This document shows positions 46,090-57,212 of a stretch of DNA of 64,000 nucleotides, piece by piece. Each line of letters opens with the position of its first letter. The first letter of the stretch is position 1. The position numbers were made by a program, and so were the translations under genes. The notes below the pieces were generated by a model. The model saw only the letters and a program-made list of their open reading frames with translations. It was not told the DNA's origin and made no database searches. The stretch is from the NCBI GenBank assembly GCA_963556195.1, contig OY744537.1, forward strand, positions 16,356,774 to 16,420,773, read 5' to 3'. This DNA comes from Sepiola atlantica (taxonomy: Eukaryota; Mollusca; Cephalopoda; Sepiida; Sepiolidae).

Positions 46090-46296
46090 GTTCTTATTTA
46101 CTTGCCTCCCCACAACGGCAGAGTTAGACACAAAGTCGGTTTTTAATGTGAGGAAAATCCAATTCCATAAAAGGGGGAACTCTGGATTGAAACAAAAATT
46201 AAAATTGCCTCTGTCGAGAAGGATTTCTCATTTACTGATCAGAACAAAAGAAGATGCAGTGTAGTATCAGAACCGATACTACACTTTGCTCCTTTC
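46090..46296 (-). mobile_element. U2-headed SINE, second family, copy B
   Basis: Minus strand: AAAGTGTAGTATCGGTTCTG at the head, then GAGAAATCCTTCTCG, GGCAATTTTAATTTTTGTTT and CATTAAAAACCGACTTTGTG, and the GGGGAGGCAAGTAAATAAG end. Block-by-block relative of 28919-29100. Confidence 0.68.
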
Positions 46297-46540
46297 TGGG
46301 TAAGGCTTATGACAGGAATCTGTTAACATTGGATTTGAAAACGAACATGTTGTAAACTGCAGAGAAGCAGTCCAATTATAATATGTTTCACAGTTTGTGA
46401 AAATTCCGCCAGGCGCTAGACACACGGAGGGAGAAAGGAAAGTTTTTTAGGGGATTTTTTTTCGGTTGAAAACGAGTTCTTGTTGTGACTGTCTTACAAG
46501 AAGGAACCAGAGACTGGAGCTCAGTCGAGCACCTTCTATA

Positions 46541-46945
46541 GAAATAACGATAGAGTAGCTTTATAGCTAGAAATAACGATAGAGTAGCTTTATAGCTAGA
46601 AATAACGATAGAGTAGCTTTATAGCTAGAAATAACGATAGAGTAGCTTTATAGCTAGAAATAACGATAGAGTAGCTTTATAGCTAGAAATAACGATAGAG
46701 TAGCTTTATAACTAGAAATAACGATAGAGTAGCTTTATAGCTAGAAATAACGATAGAGTAGCTTTATAGCTAGAAATAACGATAGAGTAGCTTTATAGCT
46801 AGAAATAACGATAGAGTAGCTTTATAACTAGAAATAACGATAGAGTAGCTTTATAGCTAGAAATAACGATAGAGTAGCTTTATAACTAGAAATAACGATA
46901 GAGTAGCTTTATAGCTAGAAATAACGATAGAGTAGCTTTATAGCT
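46541..46945. repeat. 29-bp minisatellite, 14 copies
   Basis: Unit GAAATAACGATAGAGTAGCT plus TTATAGCTA. The only recurrent variant is TATAGCTA versus TATAACTA. Non-coding. Confidence 0.97.
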
Positions 46946-47325
46946 CAGGTGTTATTACGATAAGATAACCTCTGAAATCATTCATGGAAGAATTTTAAAT
47001 AGATTTAGAAGAAAAAGATGAAGATGAAACGAAATCGTTTTCAATGTATATTTCGTTTAATTTAAGAGATGTTGCGTAAAGAGCTACTTATATTTTTCAC
47101 AGACGCACGATGCGTGAATATTTTTTATTTAAAGAAAAATAAATAACTTTATATAGAATTTTACATTTTAAATAAATTAATTAAAACATTGATTTAATTT
47201 AGCTTAAATAGAAACACATTTTAAATTAATGTTTTTTATTTGCTCTTTACTGTAACTATTCAAAAAGTAAGAAAAATGTGTTTCATCTAGATTATTCGGT
47301 CTACCATTCTTGTCTTGGTTGTTAT
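46946..47325. other. AT-rich spacer
   Basis: Nothing recognised before the inverted hammerhead-like pair. Confidence 0.5.
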
Positions 47326-47460
47326 TCTTCAAACGTTTTGGCCGATGTAACCTCCGACCTTCTTCAGGTGCATCTTGTCGAACTCGGAAATATTTATGCC
47401 GAACTAAAGATACACCTGAAGAAGGTCTGATGTTACATCAGTCGAAACGTTGTGAGAATA
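47326..47460. repeat. Inverted pair of hammerhead-like motifs
   Basis: The plus strand at about 47407-47452 reads CAC-CTGAAGA-A-GGTCTGATG...CATCAGTC-GAAACGTT-GTG. CTGAAGA fits CUGANGA, then comes a long stem and GAAAC, with CAC/GTG as a short stem I. The left arm (47326-47370) carries the same motif on the minus strand with CAAAAC for CGAAAC. One unpaired A between the core and stem II is irregular, so this is hammerhead-like only. A related minus-strand copy lies at 51040-51095. Confidence 0.5.
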
Positions 47461-47564
47461 AAAACAAAGATGAGAATAGTAGTCCGAATAATACAAATCA
47501 TACAAATTATCAATTTAAAGCTAAAATATTCTGAAAGATAAAATAAAATAAGACTAAAATTGGG

Positions 47565-50096
47565 ATCAGTCGAAATATGCAGCTGATCTAGAAGTTGACC
47601 TGAAATATGGCGATGATACCACCCTCTATTCTGGTGTTTCTTCTTGCCTATCTCCCTCGGATCAGTCGAAATATGCAGCTGATCTAGAAGTTGACCTAAA
47701 CTATGGCGATGATACCACTCTCTGGTCTGGTGTTTCTTCTTGCCTATCTCCCTCGGATCAGTCGAAATATGCAGCTGATCTAGAAGTTGACCTGAAATAT
47801 GGCGATGATACCACTCTCTATTCTAGTGTTTTTTCTTGCCTATCTCCCTCGGATCTGTCAGAATATGCAGCTGATCTAAAAGTTGATCTGAACTATGGCG
47901 ATGATACCACTCTCTATTCCGGTGTTGCTTCTTGCCTATCTCCCTCGGATCAGTCGAAATATGCAGCTGATCTAGAAGTTGACCTAAACTATGGCGATGA
48001 TACCACTCTCTATTCTGGTGTTTTTTCTTGCCTATCTCCCTCGGATCTGTCAGCATATGCAGCTGATCTAGAAGTTGACCTGAAATACGGCGATGATACC
48101 ACCCTCTATTCTGGTGTTTTTTCTTGCCTATCTACTCGGATCTGTCAGAATATGCAGCTCATCTAGCAGTTGATCTGAACTATGGCGATGATACCACCCT
48201 CTATTCTGGTGTTTCTTCTTGTCCATCTCCCTCGGATCAGTCGAAATATGCAGCTGATCTAGAAGTTGACCTGAAATATGGCGATGATACCACTCTCTAT
48301 TCTGGTGTTTCTTCTTGCCTATCTCCCTCGGATCAGTCGAAATATGCAGCTGATCTAGAAGTTGACCTGAAATATGGCTATGATACCACTCTCTATTCTG
48401 GTGTTTCTTCTTGCCCATCTCCCTCGGATCAGTCGAAATATGCAGCTGATACAGAAGTTGACATGAAATATGGCGATGATACCACCCTCTATTCTGGTGT
48501 TTCTTCTTGCCTATCTCCCTCGGATCAGTCGAAATATGCAGCTGATCTAGAAGTTGACTTGAACTATGGCGATGATACCACTCTCTATTCCGGTGTTTTT
48601 TCTTGCCTATCTCCCTCGGATCTGTCAGAATATGCAGCTGATCTAGAAGTTGACTTGAACTATGGCGATGATACCACTCTCTATTCCGGTGTTTTTTCTT
48701 GCCTATCTCCCTCGGATCAGTCGAAATATGCAGCTGATCTAGAAGTTGACCTGAAATACGGCGATGATACCACTCTCTATTCTGGTGTTTTTTCTTGCCT
48801 ATCTACTCGGATCTGTCAGAATATGCAGCTCATCTAAAAGTTGATCTGAACTATGGCGATGATACCACTCTCTATTCTGGCGTTGCTTCTTGCCTATCTC
48901 CCTCGGATCAGTCGAAATATGCAGCTGATCTAGAAGTTGACCTGAAATATGGCGATGATACCACCCTCTATTCTGGTGTTTCTTCTTGCCTATCTCCCTC
49001 GGATCAGTCGAACTATGCAGCTGATCTAGAAGTTGACCTGAAATATGGCGATGATACCACTCTCTATTCTGGTGTTTTATCTTGCCTATCTCCCTCGGAT
49101 CTGTCAGAATATGCAGCTGATCTAGAAGTTGACCTGAAATATGGCGATGATACCACTCTTTATTCTGGTGTTTCTTCTTGCCTATCTCCCTCGGATCAGT
49201 AGAAATATGCAGCTGATCTAGAAGTTGACTTGAAATATGGCGATGATACCACTCTCTATTCTGGTGTTTTATCTTGCCTATCTCCCTCGGATCAGTCGAA
49301 ATATGCTGCTGATCTAGAAGTTGACTTGAACTATGGCGATGATACCACTCTCTATTCTGGTGTTTCTTCTTGCCTATCTCCCTCGGATCAGTCGAAATAT
49401 GCAGCTGATCTAGAAGTTGACTTGAACTATGGCGATGATACCACTCTCTATTCAGTTGTTTTTTCTTGCCTATCTCCCTCGGATCAGTCGAAATATGTAG
49501 CTGATCTAGAAGTTGACTTGAAATATGGCGATGATACCACTCTCTATTCTGGTGTTTCTTCTTGCCTATCTCCCTCGGATCTGTCAGAATATGCAGCTGA
49601 TCTAAAAGTTGATCTGAACTATGGCGATGATACCACTCTCTATTCTGGTGTTTCTTCTTGCCTATCTCCCTCGGATCAGTCGAAATATGCAGCTGATCTA
49701 GAAGTTGACTTGAAATATGGCGATGATACCACTCTTTATTCTGGTGTTTCTTCTTGCCTATCTCCCTCGGATCAGTAGAAATATGCAGCTGATCTAGAAG
49801 TTGACTTGAAATATGGCGATGATACCACTCTCTATTCTGGTGTTTCTTCTTGCCTATCTCCCTCGGATCAGTCGAAATATGCTGCTGATCTAGAAGTTGA
49901 CTTGAACTATGGCGATGATACCACTCTCTATTCTGGTGTTTCTTCTTGCCTATCTCCCTCGGATCAGTCGAAATATGCAGCTGATCTAGAAGTTGACTTG
50001 AACTATGGCGATGATACCACTCTTTATTCTGGTGTTTCTACTTTACTATCTCCCTCGGATCAATCGAAATATGCAGCTGATCTAGAAGTTGACCTG
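47565..50096 (+). repeat. 96-bp coding satellite from an RT catalytic motif, about 26 copies
   Basis: Each unit encodes 32 residues, YGDDTTLYSGVSSCLSPSDQ followed by SKYAADLEVDLK. The parent is visible at both ends: LINE-A has FADDTTLYS in its palm domain, and the array's last unit runs into DLDSVVGRGTKWL, the normal continuation of that RT. F/Y-A-D-D reads YGDD in the units. Frames stay open for up to 237 residues, broken by two 1-bp-deleted units (near 48131 and 48802) and by TAG units (49199, 49775). 96 is a multiple of 3, so frame is kept through expansion. Whether it is translated is unknown. Confidence 0.93.
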
Positions 50097-50890
50097 GATT
50101 CGGTTGTGGGTCGGGGTACAAAATGGCTTTTTTGTTTTGACCTATTAATACTCAGCTCGTGTATTTTAGTTGTAAGCGTGTCCCTTTGCTTCTTGAGATT
50201 CTTACGAACGGCTCTGCTCTTGAGGAGAAATCGACTCTGTAACTTCTTGGTCTTTTTTCTCATCAAATCTTTCTTGGAGTTCATACATTAGATCCATTGC
50301 TCTTTCTGCTTCTCGTAAATCCGTTCTCTCTATCGCTCCAAACACTTTCTCACGCCTGGAGCTATTATCTATCTCTACAAATCTACAATCAGATCATGTA
50401 ATGAGTACTGTAGTCATATTTGGGCTGGTTAATCTCTGTTTCGTTTTAGAATTTTTGATAAGGTGCAGAAACGTATCTCTAATTTGATTGGCCCCCACCC
50501 TTTCTTCTTCTCTGCAACCTCTCTTACACAAACGTAATGTTGCTAGTCTCAGTCTTTTCTATAAATACTATGATGGCATGTTCTTCAGAATAGGCTGATC
50601 TATTCACTGCTTCGTCTGTTTCAGCTCGTTTGATTCGTTGATCTAGTGGTCTTTAAGAATTCGTTGTTTTGATACCGCATTATAATACAGCTTCCTATTT
50701 CAGTATCTTTTTTCCAAGAACTGCAGGCTTGTGGAACTCTCTTCTTGCTGACTGTTTTCCTCATAAGTTTTCAAAGCTAAGGCCAATATGCATCCAATAT
50801 CTTTGCGATAATCATCTTTCGTTCTTGTTAGCTCCTTACATCAAGTGGTTTCATGCCTTGTCTGGAGCAGTTTCCATTAAAAAAAATAAT
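50097..50890 (+). pseudogene. LINE-A RT C-terminus downstream of the satellite
   Basis: After DLDSVVGRGTKWL come frames for IIYLYKSTIRSCNEYCSHIW (about 50370-50430), DKVQKRISNLIGPH and SYFSIFFPRTAGLWNSLLAD, then the terminal DNHLSFLLAPYIKWFHALSG. Frameshifts and stops occur between them. The middle (50120-50330) is altered. It shows the satellite expanded inside a LINE-A copy of the subfamily seen at 23489-23905. Confidence 0.8.
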
Positions 50891-51280
50891 ACTAATTAAC
50901 TCAGTTGCTTGTAATAGCAAAACAAATGGATTGAATTAAATACGAATAATAATTTTCTTTCGAAATTTTTTAGATGAGGGTTGCTTATTTGTAGAATTTG
51001 GTATATTCGGACTACTGTTCTCATCTTGGGTGTTTTTGTCACAACGTTTTGGCCGATGTAACCTTCGACCTTCTTCTGGTGAACCTTATCGCACTTGAGA
51101 ATCTTTCTGTCGAACACGGAAATCTGGACGGAATTTCGAATGGAACCCTTTATTAAATCCACGGAGTAGCATGCTCTCGTTCCATCTGCCATCTGCCATG
51201 ACTGGGAAGAAGTCTTCAGTAATTCGCAATTCTTCGTATCGCCTGCACTGAGGATTGAACCTTCAACCTTCAGATGACTG
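50891..51280. other. Spacer with a hammerhead-like motif copy
   Basis: Minus strand 51040-51095: CAGAAGA-A-GGTCGA...TCGGCC-AAAACGTTGTG, a decayed relative of 47326-47460. Also shared is GGACTACTGTTCTCATCTTG. The remainder was not recognised. Confidence 0.45.
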
Positions 51281-51299
51281 TCACTTAGAACTGCATGGA

Positions 51300-52147
51300 T
51301 ATAGTACTAAGTAAAATTCTGCCAAATTCTGCCAAATCGTAGGCTTCACCGTTCCAGCAGGCAACAAAGTGAACATCAAAGAGACGGAAAAACGAAGCAA
51401 ATACACAGAAGTAGCCAGAGAACTGAAAGGAATATAGAGCATGAAGAAAGTCAATATAATACCAATAATCGTAGGAGCACTAGAAACAGTTTCGAAAAAC
51501 CTGGAGAAAAGACTGGGAGAAATTGGAATCAAAAGGGATCACTGAGACCATACAAAAGAACGGCAATGATCAAAACAGTTGCAATCTTAAGGAAAATCCT
51601 CGAATGCCGAAACCCACCCTCATACACTACGAAGGGTAACCAGTCACATGGAATTTACAACAGGAAGAAAACAAAAACACATGAAGAACACCACATCACA
51701 AACCAAAGAACAGAAACTGCAAGAACATCACATCATAAGATCCCCTCCAATAAATTACACCGGCCTCAACTAACACCAAACAAAAATGAACAATTGAACA
51801 GAAATTGCAAGAAACACAATAACCCCCACCCCGCCCCTAAAAAATGGCGCCGGCCTCAGTTGACACCACACAAAATATTTGTAGAGAGTCAAGGATGATG
51901 AGAAGATCCAGAAAGAGTAGCACAAGGAGAGGCTTATTGCTACCCAAATCCTAGAGAAGACCAATAGTCCTTACCAGTGAGAAATCAATGGTAAGCGGTT
52001 GTTGCGATATCGCAATATTATTTGCGTTGGTTATCGAAAAGAGGTGGAGAGTACTGGAAATCTGGGGAAGCTTGTTGTAACTCAGACTCCAGGGAACACT
52101 ACCGGTTGTCGGTGAGCAATCACTGACGACGACCTGTGTGATAACTC
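51300..52147 (+). pseudogene. LINE-B 3' end, copy 1
   Basis: Frames give GFTVPAGNKVNIKETEKRSK, YTEVARELKGI, VNIIPIIVGALETVSKNLEK and RLGEIGIKRDH, the RT C-terminal block, then LRKILECRN and 3' UTR with AGGCTTATTGC..CC and GGGGAAGCTTGTTGT. It ends in a (TAA)n tail. Stops within the block show it is dead. Confidence 0.82.
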
Positions 52148-52151
52148 TTAT

Positions 52152-52234
<83 letters not shown>
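52148..52234 (+). repeat. (TAA)n tail
   Basis: About 29 TAA units linking two LINE-B copies; an Asn-run frame is an artefact. Confidence 0.97.
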
Positions 52235-52236
<2 letters not shown>

Positions 52237-52950
52237 AACGGATATGGAGTATGAAGAAAGTCAATATAATACCAATAATCGTAGGAGCACTAGGAACAGT
52301 CTCGAAAAACCTGAAAAAAAAGACAGAGGGAAATTGGAATCAAAGTGATCACTGAGACCATACCACGGATGGCAATGATTAAAACAGCTGAAATCTTAAA
52401 GAAAATCCTTGAATGCAGAAACTAACCCACATAAGCTCCCAATGCTAACCAGTCACATGGAAGTTGCAAAAGGAAGAAAACAAAAACACAAAAAGAAAAC
52501 TACCACATGACACCAAGGAACAGCAAATCTAAGAAATTTCATAAACTAAACTCCCCCCCCCCAAAAAAAAAAGAAGTGATGGAACCAGCCTTGGCTGATA
52601 CCACACAAAATAGTTGTGAAAGGTCAAGGAAGATGGAAAGGCCCAGGAAGAAGGGCACTAACTAGACTTCCACTGTAAGAGTGCGGAGAGGACTGGTACC
52701 TTGGGGAGGCTTATTGCCATCCAAATCCCAGAGAAGACCAAAGATCGTTGCCAGCGAGAAATCGATGGTAAGCGTCTGTTGTAATAAGACAAAGTCATTT
52801 GCAATAGTTATCGGAAATGTTGGAGAGTCTGAAAATCTTGGTGGACTTGTTGTCACTTAGATTCCAGGGAACACCACTGGTGATTATCAGTAAACAATCA
52901 CTGATGATGACCTGTCTGAGAACTCCTAGTGATTACAAATAATAATAGTT
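52235..52950 (+). pseudogene. LINE-B 3' end, copy 2, joined to the tail of copy 1
   Basis: Starts abruptly inside the coding block of copy 1 (GTATGAAGAAAGTCAATATA, equivalent to about 51435) and runs to the same 3' end with a short AATAATA tail. It is 5'-truncated and in the same orientation. Confidence 0.82.
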
Positions 52951-53561
52951 TTTGAAAGCGTGAGATACATTTCGTTTTCAATAGATATATCTGTTGTCAT
53001 TCATCGCAGTGTTAGCGTTATATTATTTCATTAATCATTTTATACGTTTAACACCACAGAAAAACAAAAGTTTTCTCATAAGTACTTATAAAATTCTCGG
53101 ATTAATAGAAAAAAAGGGAACGCATAAAATAATTGAAATAACAGCAGTTTTTTCTGAAAAGACGATTCCTCTTTAACTGTGGTTTAAAAAAAAAACCCAC
53201 CGGTTTGTTTGCAGTTCGTGAGAGTTATCTCCCTTAACTTCAAAGGAAATTAAGCTTTTAATAATTCAATTGCGAACGCAGCTACTCAAAGATACAAAGC
53301 ATTGAATGTAGATAATAATGACAGTAGAAGAGACAAAGCTAATAAAGATTTAAATAGTTTACCAAACCCATTTCTTTATCTTGTCATCATCGTTAAATAC
53401 TATGAGTTATTCATCATCTTGTGGATAATCATCTTTATTTCTCGGTGGAAAATACGTATAGCTTATGTTCGTATTTTTACGTTTCTAGAGACGAGTATGT
53501 TTCGGTATATTTTCAAACACCACGCGCTCGACATTTTGGATAATAATTAAGAAATAGTTGG

Positions 53562-53566
<5 letters not shown>
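52951..53566. other. AT-rich sequence, short open frames only
   Basis: Frames at 52994-53176 and 53302-53550 are hydrophobic/lysine-rich and unrecognised. Nothing supports a gene. Confidence 0.45.

Positions 53567-53638
<72 letters not shown>
53567..53638. repeat. (TA)n microsatellite
   Basis: Pure TA run. Confidence 0.97.
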
Positions 53639-53640
<2 letters not shown>

Positions 53641-53730
53641 ATCAAATATAAACCAAAGTAAAACTTTTAGTAGATGGAACCTAGGATCAAATATAAACCA
53701 AAGTGAAAACTTTTAGTAGATGGAACCTAT
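53639..53730. repeat. Two tandem copies of a 46-bp unit
   Basis: GGATCAAATATAAACCAAAG...TAGATGGAACCTA occurs twice in a row with one single-base difference in an A run. Confidence 0.9.
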
Positions 53731-53744
53731 TGTGAAGAGGATTA

Positions 53745-54070
53745 GCTCAATATACGAGATAGAGCAATTGTAGAGATAGAAGAAAAAAGAGTGATAAATA
53801 TGCGACGATTGTCCAAATTTATTTCAAATTTCAATTGTTCAATGCAAGGTGTATTATTCCACACAATATAAAATGGTCTCTCTTTAAAAAATCAAACTCC
53901 TACAGCCCAGGATCTAGATCTTGTGGTCTATGCAACTCTGAAGCTGTAATGATAGCTACTGCACATAAACATTTAAATCTGATAAATTCTAGAAGTGAAT
54001 TAGTCTCCAAATGTCGACATGGAAGGAAATTCAAATATGCTATATGGAAACCACCACCAGTCTTGCCGTA
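53745..54070 (+). pseudogene. Penelope-like GIY-YIG endonuclease C-terminus, remnant
   Basis: The frame NIKWSLFKKSNSYSPGSRSC, then GLCNSEAVMIATA and NSRSELVSKCRHGRKF, matches the end of the GIY-YIG domain of Penelope-like elements (W-x-x-x-K, YSPG-x-x-x-C-x-L-C, NKRSELVSKCRH). The catalytic GIY and YIG part upstream is replaced by UTR-like text (GCTCAATATACGAGATAGAGC). The cysteine pair is kept. Confidence 0.8.
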
Positions 54071-54149
54071 GCTGTTTGGGCGAGCAATGAAACCGGGGTG
54101 TCCAGTCTTCGAGCTGGGTCCTTTTTAATTTTTAATCTTTTTTGCCTAA

Positions 54150-54680
54150 AGGATTTTGACTCTGAGGTTGTAAAGGTTTATACACCTAAATTTTCAGTTT
54201 CTAAATATATACACCTAAATTTTCAGTTTCTAAATATATTTACAATATCTTTACAATATCTTTACAACCTCTTAATTGGGAAATATTAAACCTTAAATAT
54301 ATTTACAACTTCTTGATTAGGAAAAATTAAACCCTAATTTGGATTGGACTTCTTGATTGGACAAACCAAACCTTAGATTAAACTTCCTAATCTGATAAAA
54401 TTAAATCTTAAATTAAACTATTAAATTATTAAGTTCTAATTATTTTGATAACTTCGTAGTTGGGAAAATTAAATCTTAATTGGGAAAAATTAAACCTTAG
54501 GGCAAGTTGAACTTTTTAATTGGGGAATGTTAAGCCTTGAGTTGGAATTCCTGGGCTGATAGGATTGAATCTTAAATTAAACTATTAATAATTTCTAACC
54601 TGATAAAATTAAATCTTAAATTAAACTATAAAATTATTGGAATTTAATAACTTCGTAATTTTTAATTTCATAAATATTCT
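54150..54680. repeat. Degenerate AT-rich tandem region
   Basis: Loose repeats of AAATTAAAYCTTAAATTAAA and AACTTCTTGATTGG-like segments. The period varies around 50-70 bp. Confidence 0.6.
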
Positions 54681-55726
54681 AGATTACTTGATAGGGCTAG
54701 ATTTGTGAAATCGGTTTTTACTGTAAGCTAGATTTTAAGTAATAATTTTGGATGTGTACGTGATCACATGACCTGACCTATATTTCCTAACTCCCTTCTC
54801 TCTTTCTTTTAACTTCTTAGCTCCTTCCCCTTTGACATAGAATATGCTCACTCGACCCAGACAGGGAAGATCTAATCTGGGTGGGATGGATGGCGGGGTT
54901 GTATGTTGCTTTCTTTCTTGAGCCCGTCAAACAGGAAATAATACAGACATAATTTCAGATCCATTAAAGTCATTCTGAGATGTAGACACTTTAATATCGC
55001 CTTCTGTTCGTTGGGGATTTGTCATGTCTGGTTGAATTGCAAGGGAGAGAAGATTATTTTTTTTCGCTTTTCTGGCAAGATGTGATGGGGATTCAGTCTT
55101 ATTTTGCTCAATTCGGATTTAACGGGTTTTCTAATTAAACAACGAACTTTGATTTGACTTGGGTTGTACATGTCGGGATTTCGGAACTTTCATTGGACTT
55201 TTTGTATTATTTTGATTTATTTATTTATCATTAACATTGAATATGGACACATTTCGCGACTGGATAACTTTGCCGGCCCCTTCAATTTCACGTATATGGA
55301 CTGCTGTTTGTAACCTGGAGTAATGTCTTTCCTGATTATGCTTCTCAACTTGTATGACCTGGATGGACTGTATGGATTCAACAAAAAGTATGTTTTTGGA
55401 TTGATATGTTTGATGTTATGTATTTTTATGTATTTGTGTATATAATTTTATATATTTTCAAAGCGTAATTTTATTACCTGTAGTAGTATAACTGCGGTAA
55501 TGGTCCTCTGAAGAGAAGAATTATCTTTGAAAACTCATGAGCTAAGGACTTAAGGATACTTTGCTTGAACTTTGAATTCTAATAAAATTTGATTGACACC
55601 TTATTTTATTACTTCATTTTATATTATAATATTAATGCTCTATCCAGTATATTGAGCTTCAGTTTTTTATCCGGATGTTTCACCAATTATAAGATATTAG
55701 TTGACACATATCTTTTGTTGGATTGC

Positions 55727-55727
<1 letters not shown>
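54681..55727. other. Non-coding, probably Penelope-like UTR at its right end
   Basis: 55622-55665 (GCTCTATCCAGTATATTGAGC) is the inverted relative of the UTR motif at 53746-53766 and 21645-21665. The rest was not recognised. Confidence 0.4.
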
Positions 55728-55785
<58 letters not shown>

Positions 55786-55918
55786 ATTAATTTACTTTGG
55801 TCATTTGAATGCAACTAAAACGTATATATGTTCTGAAGCCTGAAGCATTACTTCATTGAGCTTGTAATATCAAACAATTAGGAATGTATACCTAAATATA
55901 TATTTTATATAAACTCAG

Positions 55919-55967
<49 letters not shown>

Positions 55968-55969
55968 TT

Positions 55970-56043
<74 letters not shown>

Positions 56044-56045
56044 TG
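55728..56045. repeat. (TA)n and (TG)n arrays
   Basis: TA at 55728-55780, 55921-55964 and 55978-56000, with TG at 56000-56040. 55780-55920 between them is unrecognised apart from CTGAAGCCTGAAGC. Confidence 0.95.
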
Positions 56046-56097
56046 GGTGCATTCTCCCCTAAACAGTTTGTCGAAGACAAACATAAGAGGGGTACGC

Positions 56098-56509
56098 TAG
56101 TTTGAATCAGTAGAAAGGGGTAGACATATTATAAACCATTGTTTCGTCAACATATTATTTTTTGTTAAGAAAACCATAACAATGTGTGTTTAAATAAATA
56201 ACATTTATTTTAATCTGAGCTTTCGAAAATTGGAATTTTCCTTGTTATTTCTTTTTTTTTCTTTTTCATTTTCATCGTCCGATGTTATGTGAACTTACTA
56301 ATTCAAACGAGCGTAGCCGCGCTAACAGACATACCGGATTGTTCTTTCTGACCCAGAAATCCACATAACATCGAACAATGAAAATGAAAAAGAAAAAAAG
56401 AAAAAAGAAAGAAAAAACAATTTGCTTTATCATTTATTTTAACAGAGTCCGATAGGAATTGAAACCGACGGTACCGATGTTGTTTTGATCTTCTGTAATA
56501 CAAACATTA

Positions 56510-56510
<1 letters not shown>
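56098..56510. mobile_element. Mosaic foldback element
   Basis: 56108-56215 resembles one arm of the 8461-8706 palindrome. 56245-56292 and 56361-56402 are inverted arms (CATTTTCATCGTCCGATGTTATGTG type) around a segment like 8707-8765. 56458-56500 is a near-exact copy of the outer arm of foldback 1 (GACGGTACCGATGTTG, ATCTTCTGTAAT). So three foldback pieces known from elsewhere in the window are combined. Confidence 0.65.
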
Positions 56511-56558
<48 letters not shown>

Positions 56559-57170
56559 ATTACTTTAATTTATATTAAAATTCTTAAATTACGATAGAAA
56601 GATAAACAAATTAAAAATACGAAGATAAAACAAAGTAAATATTCAAATATAAAAAAAAATAAATAAATAAATAAAATAAAAAAATGATATATATATATTA
56701 TCAAAAATAACAGTTTATCGAACACCATACACCTAACCAACATTACACTAATATTCTAAACACCAATCATATATTTAACATAATATTAAAATAAAACTTA
56801 ACTTAATTTATATTCCCTGTGAAACTGTTTTTTTTTTTTTTTTTGCTGCGGTCTATATCTGGCAGCCATTTTGTTTTGTATTATTCTCTACACAGTCGGA
56901 GAAGAATAAAATATTATTCTTCTTCTGGTCTAATTATTTTTGAAAAAGGGATGTCTTTTCCCGAAATATCAAATAGTGATTTTTAATCACCCGGACAGCT
57001 AAAACACTCTTGCTGTTATGTAAGAAAAAAAAAAAAAAAAGGAAAAAAAAGGAAAAATAAATAGTAAGTCTTATATCGTATTCGATTTATTTTTATTGTT
57101 TTTGTTCCTTTCCTTTCAACTTGCATCTTACCCGGAATTGCATTGCCCACAGCCTTTCAAAAACTTACTA

Positions 57171-57212
<42 letters not shown>

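Noticed and set aside
52151..52348. Poly-asparagine protein
   Set aside because: Translation of the (TAA)n tail running into a truncated LINE-B copy.
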